Part shown: piece after piece, positions 56,598 through 64,000 of the stretch | Numbering within the stretch: position 1 is the first letter of the stretch | Layout: every line of letters starts with the position of its first letter | Origin: Thiomicrorhabdus sp. zzn3 | GTDB taxonomy: Bacteria > Pseudomonadota > Gammaproteobacteria > Thiomicrospirales > Thiomicrospiraceae | Length of the DNA stretch: 64,000 nucleotides | Direction: 5' to 3' | Assembly: GCF_029767755.1 (NCBI RefSeq) | Contig: NZ_JARUQS010000001.1 | Coordinates: forward strand, 1,302,001 to 1,366,000 | Made by a program: the position numbers and the translations under genes | The notes under the pieces: generated by a model | The model's database searches: none | Seen by the model: only the letters and a program-made list of their open reading frames with translations | Told to the model about the DNA's origin: nothing

Positions 56598-57392
56598 ATG
56601 GATAACCTAGAATTAATTATGGACTTTAATCGTTTTGAAATGCTGAAGGTTGTCCTTGAGTCAGATATTGACAATATTTTGGACTTAGTCAAATCGCTCA
56701 AGGAATTTGAACCAGAAGATAACTTTGACTTTTCAGTAATCAAGCCTTGGCACGATTTATATTTACTGGACTTTAGAGAGATTATCTCTCAGGCATCGGG
56801 AGTATCAAGAACAGAATCAACCCTTTCTTTAGAGAAAAGATACGAGTTTTTATTGAAGCTTCATGACAAAGAATTTTGGAAATCATGGATTTCAGACGTA
56901 GAAAAACACCCCAATAAACAACCTAAATCTGAACCACAATTGGATTACGACAAGAACTTTCCTGCATTTTACGTCCTGTTAAAAAGTTATGAATGTATTT
57001 TAATCCATAAAACATCAATGCAATCTCTATTCAAACAATTAGAACAGAACGACTTAATCAATGAAGAAACACTCCATAAAGTATTGCAAATTGACAAGAC
57101 AATTATTTTCTATCCCCCTGTCAGAAACAGGATCAACGAAGCTGTTGTTTACAATGATTCAAGCTTCTTGAAAAACCTGTCGAAAGCGATATCTTCTGAA
57201 AAGCTAACCAAACCAAACAGAAGATATCCAGACCTTATTTTTGCTACGTGGTTATTAGTTGAAAATGGTTACTATGACCAATTATCAAAAGACCAAAAAG
57301 TCTCTTTTTTAAAAAAATACTACTCTGACTATAAAGAGCCAGAGAGCCTTTTTAGAGAAGTGAATCGAATCATAAAATCACTTAAGACATAA
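56598..57392 (+). CDS. Unknown helical protein, second cargo gene
   Basis: 264 residues, no recognised domain, no signal peptide or membrane segment. It is rich in charged and aromatic residues and looks mostly helical (FEMLKVVLESDIDNILDLVK, FDFSVIKPWHDLYLLDF). The gene follows the nuclease-like gene by 39 bp with a modest AAGG before the ATG, so it is probably a partner: immunity, sensor or accessory subunit. None of these roles is shown by the sequence. Confidence 0.65.
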   Translation: MDNLELIMDFNRFEMLKVVLESDIDNILDLVKSLKEFEPEDNFDFSVIKPWHDLYLLDFREIISQASGVSRTESTLSLEKRYEFLLKLHDKEFWKSWISDVEKHPNKQPKSEPQLDYDKNFPAFYVLLKSYECILIHKTSMQSLFKQLEQNDLINEETLHKVLQIDKTIIFYPPVRNRINEAVVYNDSSFLKNLSKAISSEKLTKPNRRYPDLIFATWLLVENGYYDQLSKDQKVSFLKKYYSDYKEPESLFREVNRIIKSLKT

Positions 57393-57447
57393 AATTGACA
57401 AAACGTGTCGATGATTTTTAATTGAGTAAGTTATTTAATCTGTTTCC

Positions 57448-57461
57448 AACGATCGATCGTT
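57448..57461. promoter_or_regulatory. 14-bp palindrome upstream of the rep-xis-int operon
   Basis: AACGATCGATCGTT is a perfect palindrome 31 bp before the first ATG of the mobility operon, with TTGACA at 57395 further upstream. It is a plausible operator for an element-encoded repressor. Confidence 0.45.
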
Positions 57462-57492
57462 AATTTTGAGTAATTAACAAAGGAGACAGGTT

Positions 57493-58032
57493 ATGTCTAA
57501 TTCAAACATGAATTCTGAAATTGAGGCGCGTGAGAGCGCAGGCTTACAGGCAGGCGCAGGTTCTGCGCTGCCGAAAGGCTGCTCGCGAGCGTTCAATAAA
57601 GGTGCCTTACCTTGTAAGACAGCACCCCATACCTACAACAATGGTTCAATCATCACCCCGCTACGACAAGCTATAGATAGCCTATATTTAACATTTAGAG
57701 GAAAAATTTTTCCTGAAGTTGATGAACAACTAAATGACCTAAAACTCATTGCTGGTAACAAAACATCACTACATTCATCCAAGGCTGTGTTTAGAGTTTT
57801 AAATCATTGTTTTGAAGTGCGCCCTTCTGGTACAAAAAACTTCGCTTATGTACTTCAAGACAACTGGTTTTATATAAAAATCTCTTCTGCTAAAGCTACC
57901 ACCTTGCCTTTAGCATCGGTTCAAATCAGTAGTGAATTACTCACCCATCAACCGCTAGAAAAGATATTGGATGACCTTCAGAAAACCATATCCACTATTG
58001 GCAAGATTACTGGGGAGGAACAATCATGTTAA
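57493..58032 (+). CDS. Protein upstream of and overlapping rep, function unknown
   Basis: 179 residues with a clear ribosome site (AAGGAGA). The first 45 residues are Ala/Gly-rich (EIEARESAGLQAGAGSALPK) and encoded by a locally GC-rich stretch unlike the rest. The remainder (LRQAIDSLYLTFRGKI... onward) resembles the N-terminal part seen ahead of Rep_trans-type initiators. It overlaps the rep gene by 7 bp (ATGTTAA) in another frame. The strong internal ribosome site (GGGAGGAACA) for the next gene favours two coupled genes over a frameshift-split one. Confidence 0.65.
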   Translation: MSNSNMNSEIEARESAGLQAGAGSALPKGCSRAFNKGALPCKTAPHTYNNGSIITPLRQAIDSLYLTFRGKIFPEVDEQLNDLKLIAGNKTSLHSSKAVFRVLNHCFEVRPSGTKNFAYVLQDNWFYIKISSAKATTLPLASVQISSELLTHQPLEKILDDLQKTISTIGKITGEEQSC

Positions 58033-58778
58033 ATTCAACAAACCCTTTAATCAGTCGTATTGACCTATGCTTTGATTTCTTCTCTGATTCTTTCTCTTTC
58101 AATGATGTCTCAGACAGAGATTGGATTACACAAGCAAACAAGATCAATAGCTTTTTAATTAATGGAGAACGCTCTGGTTTTAAATTCGGTAAACAAGGTG
58201 TGGTCTGCCGTGTATATGACAAAACTCGTGAGATTAAAGAGCAATCAAACAAGGTGTATCTGTATGACCTGTGGAAGTCTCAAGGCTGGAATGGCGAATC
58301 TACTGTTTGGCGTGTCGAGTTTGAATTTCACACAGAAGTCCTAAAACAAATAGGCCTTAGGTCTATTGAACCAGCTATCGCCAAGCAGAAAGAGTTATGG
58401 GCGGCAGTTACCGAACACTGGCTCAAACTGGTCATTCCTAACCCCAAAGACTCTAATCGTTCACGCTGGCCTATTCACCCTGCTTGGAGTGAAATTCAGC
58501 AAGCGACCTCTCAAGGAGCTAGCCCTATTATCAAAGACGTTCCAACAACCAAGGAACCAATTGACAACACGCTATTTATAAATGGACTCGGATATTTAAT
58601 CTCCTTTATGGCATCCAGACGTATTAACGATATAAACGAAGCTATTAGCGAATACGTCAGGCAAGCAGAGGTCTTTTACTCTCATAGAGGACAAACTCTA
58701 GGGGCTGTAGTCAATAGCAAACTCCGTGAACGTGCCAAGCGTTTCAATATCCCAATAGAGGAGTTATACGATGATTGA
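58026..58778 (+). CDS. Rep_trans-like replication initiator
   Basis: 250 residues. PLISRIDLCFDFFSD near the start and GKQGVVCRVYDKTREI, then TVWRVEFEFHTEVLKQ form the pattern of rolling-circle replication initiation factors (Rep_trans family), where a later Tyr nicks the origin. Candidates are Y in VYDKTRE or VYLYDLWKS. This would allow the excised circle to replicate. Coupled to genes on both sides (ATGTTAA upstream, ATGA-type 8-bp overlap with xis). Confidence 0.72.
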   Translation: MLNSTNPLISRIDLCFDFFSDSFSFNDVSDRDWITQANKINSFLINGERSGFKFGKQGVVCRVYDKTREIKEQSNKVYLYDLWKSQGWNGESTVWRVEFEFHTEVLKQIGLRSIEPAIAKQKELWAAVTEHWLKLVIPNPKDSNRSRWPIHPAWSEIQQATSQGASPIIKDVPTTKEPIDNTLFINGLGYLISFMASRRINDINEAISEYVRQAEVFYSHRGQTLGAVVNSKLRERAKRFNIPIEELYDD

Positions 58779-59091
58779 ACAAACTCCCCTTTTATCACTC
58801 AAACAAGCCGCTGAAGCCCTAGGTTTCCATCCTGAGACACTTCGACGGAACATTAAACGATATGGCTACCCCCATTATAAGATCGGCGGTGAGCTACGCT
58901 TTAAATTGGAGGAATTGCTAAACGCAACACGAGTGAGTAATAATAGTGATTGGCGTGATTGCGTTGATCACAGGAGTAACGAGAAATGTCTCTCTATAAG
59001 CAACGCAACTCAAAATATTGGTGGTGTAAGTTCACAGCACCAGACGGATCGGTTATACGACAATCTACTCGGACTGAAACGCGTGCCTTAG
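58771..59091 (+). CDS. Excisionase-like HTH protein (AlpA/MerR-type)
   Basis: 106 residues. Residues 8-50 form a MerR-like winged HTH (LSLKQAAEALGFHPETLRRN, then YKIGGELRFKLEELL) typical of Xis/AlpA directionality factors. The tail of about 35 residues lies over the start of int in another frame and may be non-functional. GAGGAG precedes the ATG. In related elements Xis bends att DNA and favours excision. Confidence 0.8.
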   Translation: MIEQTPLLSLKQAAEALGFHPETLRRNIKRYGYPHYKIGGELRFKLEELLNATRVSNNSDWRDCVDHRSNEKCLSISNATQNIGGVSSQHQTDRLYDNLLGLKRVP

Positions 59092-59978
59092 CAGAAGAGT
59101 TTGAAGCCAAGCTTAAATACGAACTCTACCGCCAAGCACAGTTTGGAGAACGACCTGAAATGTCATGGCGCGAAGGTGTTATCAAGTATATTTCAGAATC
59201 AGAGACTAAAAGCCCAAAGGATAATATTTCACTCTTTCGGCTTTTAGACCCATACTTTGGGCATCTGAAACTTCATGAAATTACCGGTAAACACATTGAG
59301 CAATTGATCGAATCTCGTCAAAAACAAGGAGTGAAAAACGCCACGATTAACAAGTCTCTCGAAAAAATCAGAGCCTTGTTTAATCTGGCTTATAAAAAGT
59401 GGCGTGTAAAGTGCGACCCACCTTACATTAAGCTTTTATCCACCCCAAAAATGCGTGTGAGATGGATTTCACACCTAGAAGCCACAAAACTTCTAAAGCA
59501 TCTGCAAACACATACCCAAGCAATGGCGCACTTTACCCTTGAAACGGGATTAAGAGAGTCAAATGTCACGGGTCTGCGTTGGGATCAGGTTGACCTTGAT
59601 CGAGGTGTAGTTTATATCGAAGGAGAAGATGTCCTCAAAGACGGCAAGCCTTACCTAGTGGTGTTAACCGATGCGGCAAAAACGATTATTAATCGTCAAG
59701 TCGGAAAACACGAAACCTTTGTATTCACCTACAGAGGAAAACCTGTCAAAAAAGCAGGCACAAAGTCATGGCGACTCGCACTTGAAAAAGCAGGCATCCA
59801 AAACTTCCGTTGGCATGATTTACGTCATACATGGGCAAGTTGGCATATTCAAAATGGAACACCATTAGAAGTGCTTCAAGAGCTTGGCGGCTGGCGTGAT
59901 ATTAAATCGGTTCAGCGATATGCACACTTTAATGTAGATGCTTTGAAAGGCTATGCGAAAGGACTGGGCATAGTATAG
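58986..59978 (+). CDS. int: Tyrosine recombinase (integrase)
   Basis: 330 residues. N-terminal arm-binding-like segment (SLYKQRNSKYWWCKF), SAM-like core-binding domain (LDPYFGHLKLHEITGKHIEQ) and the catalytic domain with Arg in TGLRESNVTGLRWDQVD, the HDLRHTWASW block (His-x-x-Arg), a Trp/Gly pair in LGGWRDIKSVQRYAHF and the nucleophile Tyr in the last block. It is transcribed toward the tRNA-fMet attachment site, as expected for a tRNA-targeting integrase. AGGAG precedes the ATG. Confidence 0.95.
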   Translation: MSLYKQRNSKYWWCKFTAPDGSVIRQSTRTETRALAEEFEAKLKYELYRQAQFGERPEMSWREGVIKYISESETKSPKDNISLFRLLDPYFGHLKLHEITGKHIEQLIESRQKQGVKNATINKSLEKIRALFNLAYKKWRVKCDPPYIKLLSTPKMRVRWISHLEATKLLKHLQTHTQAMAHFTLETGLRESNVTGLRWDQVDLDRGVVYIEGEDVLKDGKPYLVVLTDAAKTIINRQVGKHETFVFTYRGKPVKKAGTKSWRLALEKAGIQNFRWHDLRHTWASWHIQNGTPLEVLQELGGWRDIKSVQRYAHFNVDALKGYAKGLGIV

Positions 59979-59987
59979 GGCATAGAA

Positions 59988-60016
59988 ATAAAAAAGCCGG
60001 AATAAATCCGGCTTCT
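59988..60016. terminator. Terminator of int and of tRNA-fMet
   Basis: AAGCCGG-AATAAAT-CCGGCTT hairpin; T-rich in both directions, with six T on the minus strand. It can end the int operon rightward and the tRNA-fMet transcript leftward, replacing the terminator displaced to 52.7 kb. Confidence 0.85.
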
Positions 60017-60048
60017 TATATTAGCTAACTATATGAATTAACTAATTA

Positions 60049-60129
<81 letters not shown>

Positions 60130-60169
60130 TCAATTTGTAGTTCGTAACGTTTCCGTTTCGTTGGGGCGT

Positions 60170-60197
60170 ATTATAGGGGGTTACAGGAATATTACAA
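60170..60197 (-). promoter_or_regulatory. Promoter of tRNA-fMet
   Basis: On the minus strand -35 TTGTAA, 16-bp spacer, perfect -10 TATAAT and GC-rich discriminator ACGCCCC, as at the other tRNA operon. Confidence 0.8.
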
Positions 60198-60226
60198 CCC
60201 CTTTTATAACATTTATTTTCTCTAAA

Positions 60227-60547
60227 TCAGTTATTTTTTGTTTTAAGAAATTTTTTCAAATTATAGCGATAAATAAAGCCTGGAAAGGCGAAAATCATAA
60301 ACATAAAAAACGTCACGGCATAGAATTCCCAATCTTGCTCCTGAACATGCCCCATGCTTTTCTGCTCAAGCAAATATGCAAAGATACCTGTCAGAATAAA
60401 ATACAGCAACCACTCCAGTAAATTGACTACGACAGACTTCTGAGGCATCTTAATGAAAATGAAGATTCGGTTAGACAGAATCCATGGAATATTTGCCAGC
60501 ACAATGGCTGTTATCAACAGTAACCATACCGCCTGATCAACACTCAT
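60227..60547 (-). CDS. DUF2818 membrane protein
   Basis: 106 residues with three hydrophobic segments (about 8-25, 41-63, 78-95). VWLLLITAIVLANIPWI near the N-terminus and EWLLYFILTGIFAYLLEQ are typical of DUF2818 proteins, which commonly follow nuoN. Function unknown; the link to complex I is by position only. A terminator lies between it and nuoN. Confidence 0.82.
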   Translation of the reverse strand: MSVDQAVWLLLITAIVLANIPWILSNRIFIFIKMPQKSVVVNLLEWLLYFILTGIFAYLLEQKSMGHVQEQDWEFYAVTFFMFMIFAFPGFIYRYNLKKFLKTKNN

Positions 60548-60616
60548 GTTTGCCTCTCTTGTTTGTCAAATTAAGTTAGTTGGGATAGTTTAAACAATTT
60601 GCAGATGGCTGTTTAT

Positions 60617-60643
60617 AAAAAAAGCCCGATAAACGGGCTTTTT
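60617..60643 (-). terminator. Terminator after nuoN
   Basis: AAAAAGCCCG-TTTA-CGGGCTTTTT on the minus strand (symmetrical, T-run follows). It should end most nuo transcription before DUF2818. A CAGGCCTG copy lies beside it. Confidence 0.85.
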
Positions 60644-60659
60644 ACCAGGCCTGCTCAGA

Positions 60660-62114
60660 TTAGTTGAGTCCGATACTTTGATAGCTCAGCTCAATCAATG
60701 AGGACGGCATTAGACCCAGAACCAATAAGGCCACAGAGACTAAACTTACCGCCCAGTTCAACTGAGAACTAACCGGAGCAATTGGTGCCGTCTCTTCGGC
60801 TTTATCAAAATACATAGCCTTAACCACACGCAAGTAGTAGAAGGCACTGATAACAGCAGTAACAACCGCGATAATCGCAATCCATACAAAGCCGGCTTTA
60901 ACCACTTCTTCGATCACTACAACCTTGGCAAAGAACCCGATAAATGGAGGGATACCGGCCATAGAGAACATGACGATCAGCATCATGAAAGCCAGCCACG
61001 GATTACGTCCGTTCAAGCCTTTAAAGTCTGCAATTTTGTCAAACTCATTACCAGTACGGGCCAACGCGATAATCATACCGAAACCTGCAACACCGGTAAT
61101 CGCATAGACAATAATGTAGAACATCGACGCCGCATAACCGTCAGGGTTCGCGGCCAGCACACCTAACAACAAGAAGCCTGCGTGACCAATCCCTGAATAT
61201 GCAAGCATACGTTTTAAATTTTCTTGCACGATCGCCACGATTGCACCTACCACCATCGATAAGACAGACAGGATAATCAACAACGTTTGCCAATCGTGTA
61301 CCAAACCTGGCATCCCTTCCGCCAATAGACGATAAATGATCGCAAACGCTGCAATTTTAGGCGCGGTCCCCAAATACAAGGTTACCGCGGTAGGCGAACC
61401 ATGGTAAACATCCGGTGCCCACATATGGAATGGCACCGCTCCCAGCTTGAAGGCCAAACCGATCACCACAAACACCACACCAAATGACAATACCACTGGA
61501 TCAGCCTTACCAGAATCGATGATTTGCGCAATTTCCGGGAAGGTAATAGAACCAGTCGCACCGTAAATCATCGAGAAGCCGTACAGCAGAATACCGGTTG
61601 CCAAAGCCCCCAATACAAAATACTTCATACCGGATTCAATCGCTTCGGAAGAATCACGACGCAGAGCGATCATGGCATAAATCGACAATGACATGATTTC
61701 CAGACCCAGGTACAAGGTAATGAAGTTATAGGCAGAGACCATAACAAACATCCCCAGAACCCCGAACAGGCCTAATACAAAATATTCACCGCTGTAGAAC
61801 TTCTGCTGTAATAGGTACTCTTTAGAGAATAAGAAAATACCAAAAGAGACCAACAGAATAAACAGCTTAAGGATATCGGCAAAACTATCGCGAACGAAAC
61901 TTCCATCAAAGGTGATGACTTGAGCTGTAGCAAAGCTGGTCATGATGAAGTACGCCACCACAATCATGGTCAGTTGCGTCGCATAGTATGTTGCAAACTG
62001 GTATTTCTTAGACCAGAAAGTATCCGCTACCAAAATAAAGGATGCCATAGCCAACAAAACCATTTCTGGAATTGCCGGGGCAAAAGCAGGAATTACAAAG
62101 TTCATACTGTTCAT
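60660..62114 (-). CDS. nuoN: NADH-quinone oxidoreductase subunit N
   Basis: 484 residues, about 14 membrane segments, antiporter-like proton channel of complex I. Conserved Lys-bearing helix region VGLAFKLGAVPFHMWAPDVYHGSPT and NLKRMLAYSGIGHAGFLLLG are visible; a Glu lies in YLGLEIMSLSIYAMIAL. It starts 11 bp after nuoM. Complete at both ends. Confidence 0.97.
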   Translation of the reverse strand: MNSMNFVIPAFAPAIPEMVLLAMASFILVADTFWSKKYQFATYYATQLTMIVVAYFIMTSFATAQVITFDGSFVRDSFADILKLFILLVSFGIFLFSKEYLLQQKFYSGEYFVLGLFGVLGMFVMVSAYNFITLYLGLEIMSLSIYAMIALRRDSSEAIESGMKYFVLGALATGILLYGFSMIYGATGSITFPEIAQIIDSGKADPVVLSFGVVFVVIGLAFKLGAVPFHMWAPDVYHGSPTAVTLYLGTAPKIAAFAIIYRLLAEGMPGLVHDWQTLLIILSVLSMVVGAIVAIVQENLKRMLAYSGIGHAGFLLLGVLAANPDGYAASMFYIIVYAITGVAGFGMIIALARTGNEFDKIADFKGLNGRNPWLAFMMLIVMFSMAGIPPFIGFFAKVVVIEEVVKAGFVWIAIIAVVTAVISAFYYLRVVKAMYFDKAEETAPIAPVSSQLNWAVSLVSVALLVLGLMPSSLIELSYQSIGLN

Positions 62115-62125
62115 TCACCTATTAA

Positions 62126-63640
62126 TTAAAGTTTTGAAGTTGTTGCTTGAACCAAAAGGTTTTCAACGGAAGTATGCATAACCTCCATCAACGGGCCTGG
62201 GTAAACACCCAGAACAACAACTGCAACAGCCAAGGTCGCCATAATGGCAAACTCGCGTTTATTTAGATCCTGAAGTTGTTCAACATTCTCATTGGTAATC
62301 GGACCGAAAAATACACGCTTAACCATCCACAACGTATAAGCGGCACCAATAATCAATGTCAGCGCGGCAATGGCACCAAACCAGATATTCGCCTTGAACG
62401 AGCTCAGAATAACCATGAACTCACCGACAAAACCGGATGTACCAGGCAGCCCCACGTTTGCCATGGCAAACAGCACGGCAAACATCACAAACCAAGGCAT
62501 TTTGTTAACCACACCGCTATAAGCCGAAATTTCACGGGTGTGCATACGGTCATACAAAACACCAATCGCCAAGAACATCGCACCGGAGATGAAACCGTGT
62601 GAAATCATCTGCACCATCGCCCCTTCCATACCGAGCTGCGCACCCTGCAAAGAACCGGTTGACTGCAAAATGTCGTACAGTACAAACATACCCAGGGTGA
62701 CGAACCCCATGTGCGAAATAGAGGAGTAGGCAACCAGCTTTTTCATATCGCTTTGTACTAAAGCCACGACACCGATATAGACGATTGCGATCAAGGACAA
62801 CAAGATCACTAACCAATCCAGTTCCATCGATGCATCCGGAGTAATGGGCAGGCTGAAACGGACGAAACCGTATCCACCCATTTTCAGCATGATCGCAGCC
62901 AGCACGACTGATCCTGCCGTAGGCGCTTCAACGTGAGCGTCAGGCAACCAAGTATGTACCGGAAACATTGGAATTTTGACTGCAAACGCGATCAGGAATG
63001 CCAGGAAGATCAAAATCTGTGCGGTCATTCCCAAGTGCATGGTATGCATATCCAGGATTGAGAAGCTGCCTGACTGGTAATACATGTACAGGAAGCTGAC
63101 CAGCATGAATACCGAACCGAAGAAGGTATACAAGAAGAACTTCAGCGTTGCGTAAACACGGCGCGGCCCCCCCCATTTACCGATGACGATAAACATTGGA
63201 ATCAGCAGCGCTTCCCAGAACACATAGAACAGAATGGAATCCAATGCCACGAACACACCGGTCATCATACCGCCCATAATCAGGAAGGCACCCATGTACT
63301 GTTCAACACGCTCTTTGATCACATCCCAAGCAGAAGCAATCACTAAAACCTGAGTAAAGGTCGTCAATAGAACCAGTGGCATAGAAAGTCCGTCAACACC
63401 TAAGTGGTAATAGATGTTAAACGCCGGAATCCACTCAACCTTTTCAACGAATTGCATTGACGCAGTGGTCGTGTCAAAGCCGGTCCATAGTGGCAAGGAC
63501 AACAGGAATGTGACAAAAGCTGTAATCAGAGAAAGCCACTTAGCGGCAGTGTCGTTATTTCGGCCAGCAAACAAAACGAGTAGGCCCCCGATAATCGGCA
63601 GCCAGATCAGTGTGCTTAATATAGGATAACTTGATAACAT
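62126..63640 (-). CDS. nuoM: NADH-quinone oxidoreductase subunit M
   Basis: 504 residues. The family core is present: FYVFWEALLIPMFIVIGKWGG (key Glu), FAVKIPMFPVHTWLPDAHVEAPTAGSV and KKLVAYSSISHMGFVTLGMF. It is a proton-pumping antiporter-like subunit in the inner membrane. About 34 bp separate it from nuoL upstream. Confidence 0.97.
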   Translation of the reverse strand: MLSSYPILSTLIWLPIIGGLLVLFAGRNNDTAAKWLSLITAFVTFLLSLPLWTGFDTTTASMQFVEKVEWIPAFNIYYHLGVDGLSMPLVLLTTFTQVLVIASAWDVIKERVEQYMGAFLIMGGMMTGVFVALDSILFYVFWEALLIPMFIVIGKWGGPRRVYATLKFFLYTFFGSVFMLVSFLYMYYQSGSFSILDMHTMHLGMTAQILIFLAFLIAFAVKIPMFPVHTWLPDAHVEAPTAGSVVLAAIMLKMGGYGFVRFSLPITPDASMELDWLVILLSLIAIVYIGVVALVQSDMKKLVAYSSISHMGFVTLGMFVLYDILQSTGSLQGAQLGMEGAMVQMISHGFISGAMFLAIGVLYDRMHTREISAYSGVVNKMPWFVMFAVLFAMANVGLPGTSGFVGEFMVILSSFKANIWFGAIAALTLIIGAAYTLWMVKRVFFGPITNENVEQLQDLNKREFAIMATLAVAVVVLGVYPGPLMEVMHTSVENLLVQATTSKL

Positions 63641-63674
63641 GGAATTTGTTCCCTTCTCTTCTTATTCTCTTAAA

Positions 63675-64000
63675 TTACCAAAGTACCCAAATCAGCATGG
63701 CTAGCAGGCCGAAAATCATCACAAACGCATAATGGTACAAGAAACCGGTTTGTGATTGTCGTAGGGCCACCGCTGAATTGAACACGGCCATAAAAGTATT
63801 GGTTACCATACCCGTATCGATCATCTTCTGATCCACAACACGGGTAAAGAAGGCACCCAACTTACGCGTACCGTCAACGAAGACAATTTCATTCAAACGG
63901 TCAAATCCATAAGCATTTTCCAGAACATAGTGACCACGTGGGCACATGGCTTTTAGCTTAGCCGGAATTTGAGGCTGTTTGATATACATCAACCACGCCA
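63675..64000 (-). CDS. nuoL: NADH-quinone oxidoreductase subunit L, C-terminal part
   Basis: The frame enters from the right window edge. The last 108 residues or so contain KAMCPRGHYVLENAYGFDRL, RKLGAFFTRVVDQKMIDTG and RQSQTGFLYHYAFVMIFGL, typical of the NuoL C-terminal lateral helix and final membrane helix. Only its 3' part is in view. Confidence 0.93.
   Translation of the reverse strand, partial: AWLMYIKQPQIPAKLKAMCPRGHYVLENAYGFDRLNEIVFVDGTRKLGAFFTRVVDQKMIDTGMVTNTFMAVFNSAVALRQSQTGFLYHYAFVMIFGLLAMLIWVLW

Noticed and set aside
57493-58778. Single rep gene broken by a frameshift
   Set aside because: The second frame has its own strong ribosome site (GGGAGGAACA) and the 7-bp ATGTTAA overlap matches the coupled style of the whole operon, so two genes are more likely.

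Overview
The window looks like chromosome of a gammaproteobacterium of moderate GC. The strongest evidence is the conserved order rne / rluC-HAD phosphatase / maf / yceD-rpmF-plsX-fabH-fabD-fabG-acpP-fabF-pabB-pabC-mltG-tmk-holB-tatD, which closely follows the Escherichia coli and Pseudomonas arrangement. The nuoL-M-N-DUF2818 tail of complex I and the cyanase region fit a Thiomicrospira/Hydrogenovibrio-like sulfur oxidiser, but that genus-level guess is inference from general resemblance, not from a search.

Layout. 1-9.1 kb is a minus-strand defence operon: a SNF2-type helicase, an AbiEi/AbiEii toxin-antitoxin pair, a large beta-class adenine methyltransferase and a type III Res-like helicase cut by the window edge. 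It ends beside a Pro-Arg-His tRNA operon (9.4-9.7 kb) with a near-consensus promoter. 9.98-32.8 kb is core: folD, an ABC exporter, the lipid/folate/peptidoglycan/replication cluster, the yceD-rpmF-plsX head, maf, rluC, RNase E with a long leader, a small phosphatase and rluA. 32.9-40.6 kb holds two acidic/coiled-coil proteins of unknown function, a PAS chemoreceptor, a DMT permease and a glycosyltransferase.

40.8-51.3 kb is a coherent accessory module: cyanase, a divergent OsmC-like / acyl-CoA-dehydrogenase-like / rubredoxin-rubredoxin-reductase operon, a NifA-like sigma-54 activator, a Rof-like Rho inhibitor, a nitrate/sulfonate/cyanate-type ABC importer and an outer-membrane barrel. Three good sigma-54 promoters flank these genes. 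A palindromic motif lies exactly 135 bp from the -12 GC of two of them, so I infer one regulon that brings in and processes a cyanate-related or organic N/S compound.

52.77-60.1 kb is a 7.3-kb integrative element inserted in the initiator tRNA-fMet gene. It is bounded by 49-bp direct repeats and carries int, xis, a Rep_trans-like initiator, a tandem winged-helix protein and an uncharacterised two-gene cargo led by a 773-residue protein with a PD-(D/E)XK-type nuclease core. This cargo is the best candidate here for an undescribed (probably defence) system. The window closes with DUF2818, nuoN, nuoM and the 3' part of nuoL.

The palindromic octamer CAGGCCTG occurs at least 19 times, almost entirely in the core regions, and is nearly absent from the defence operon, the cyanate module and the interior of the element.
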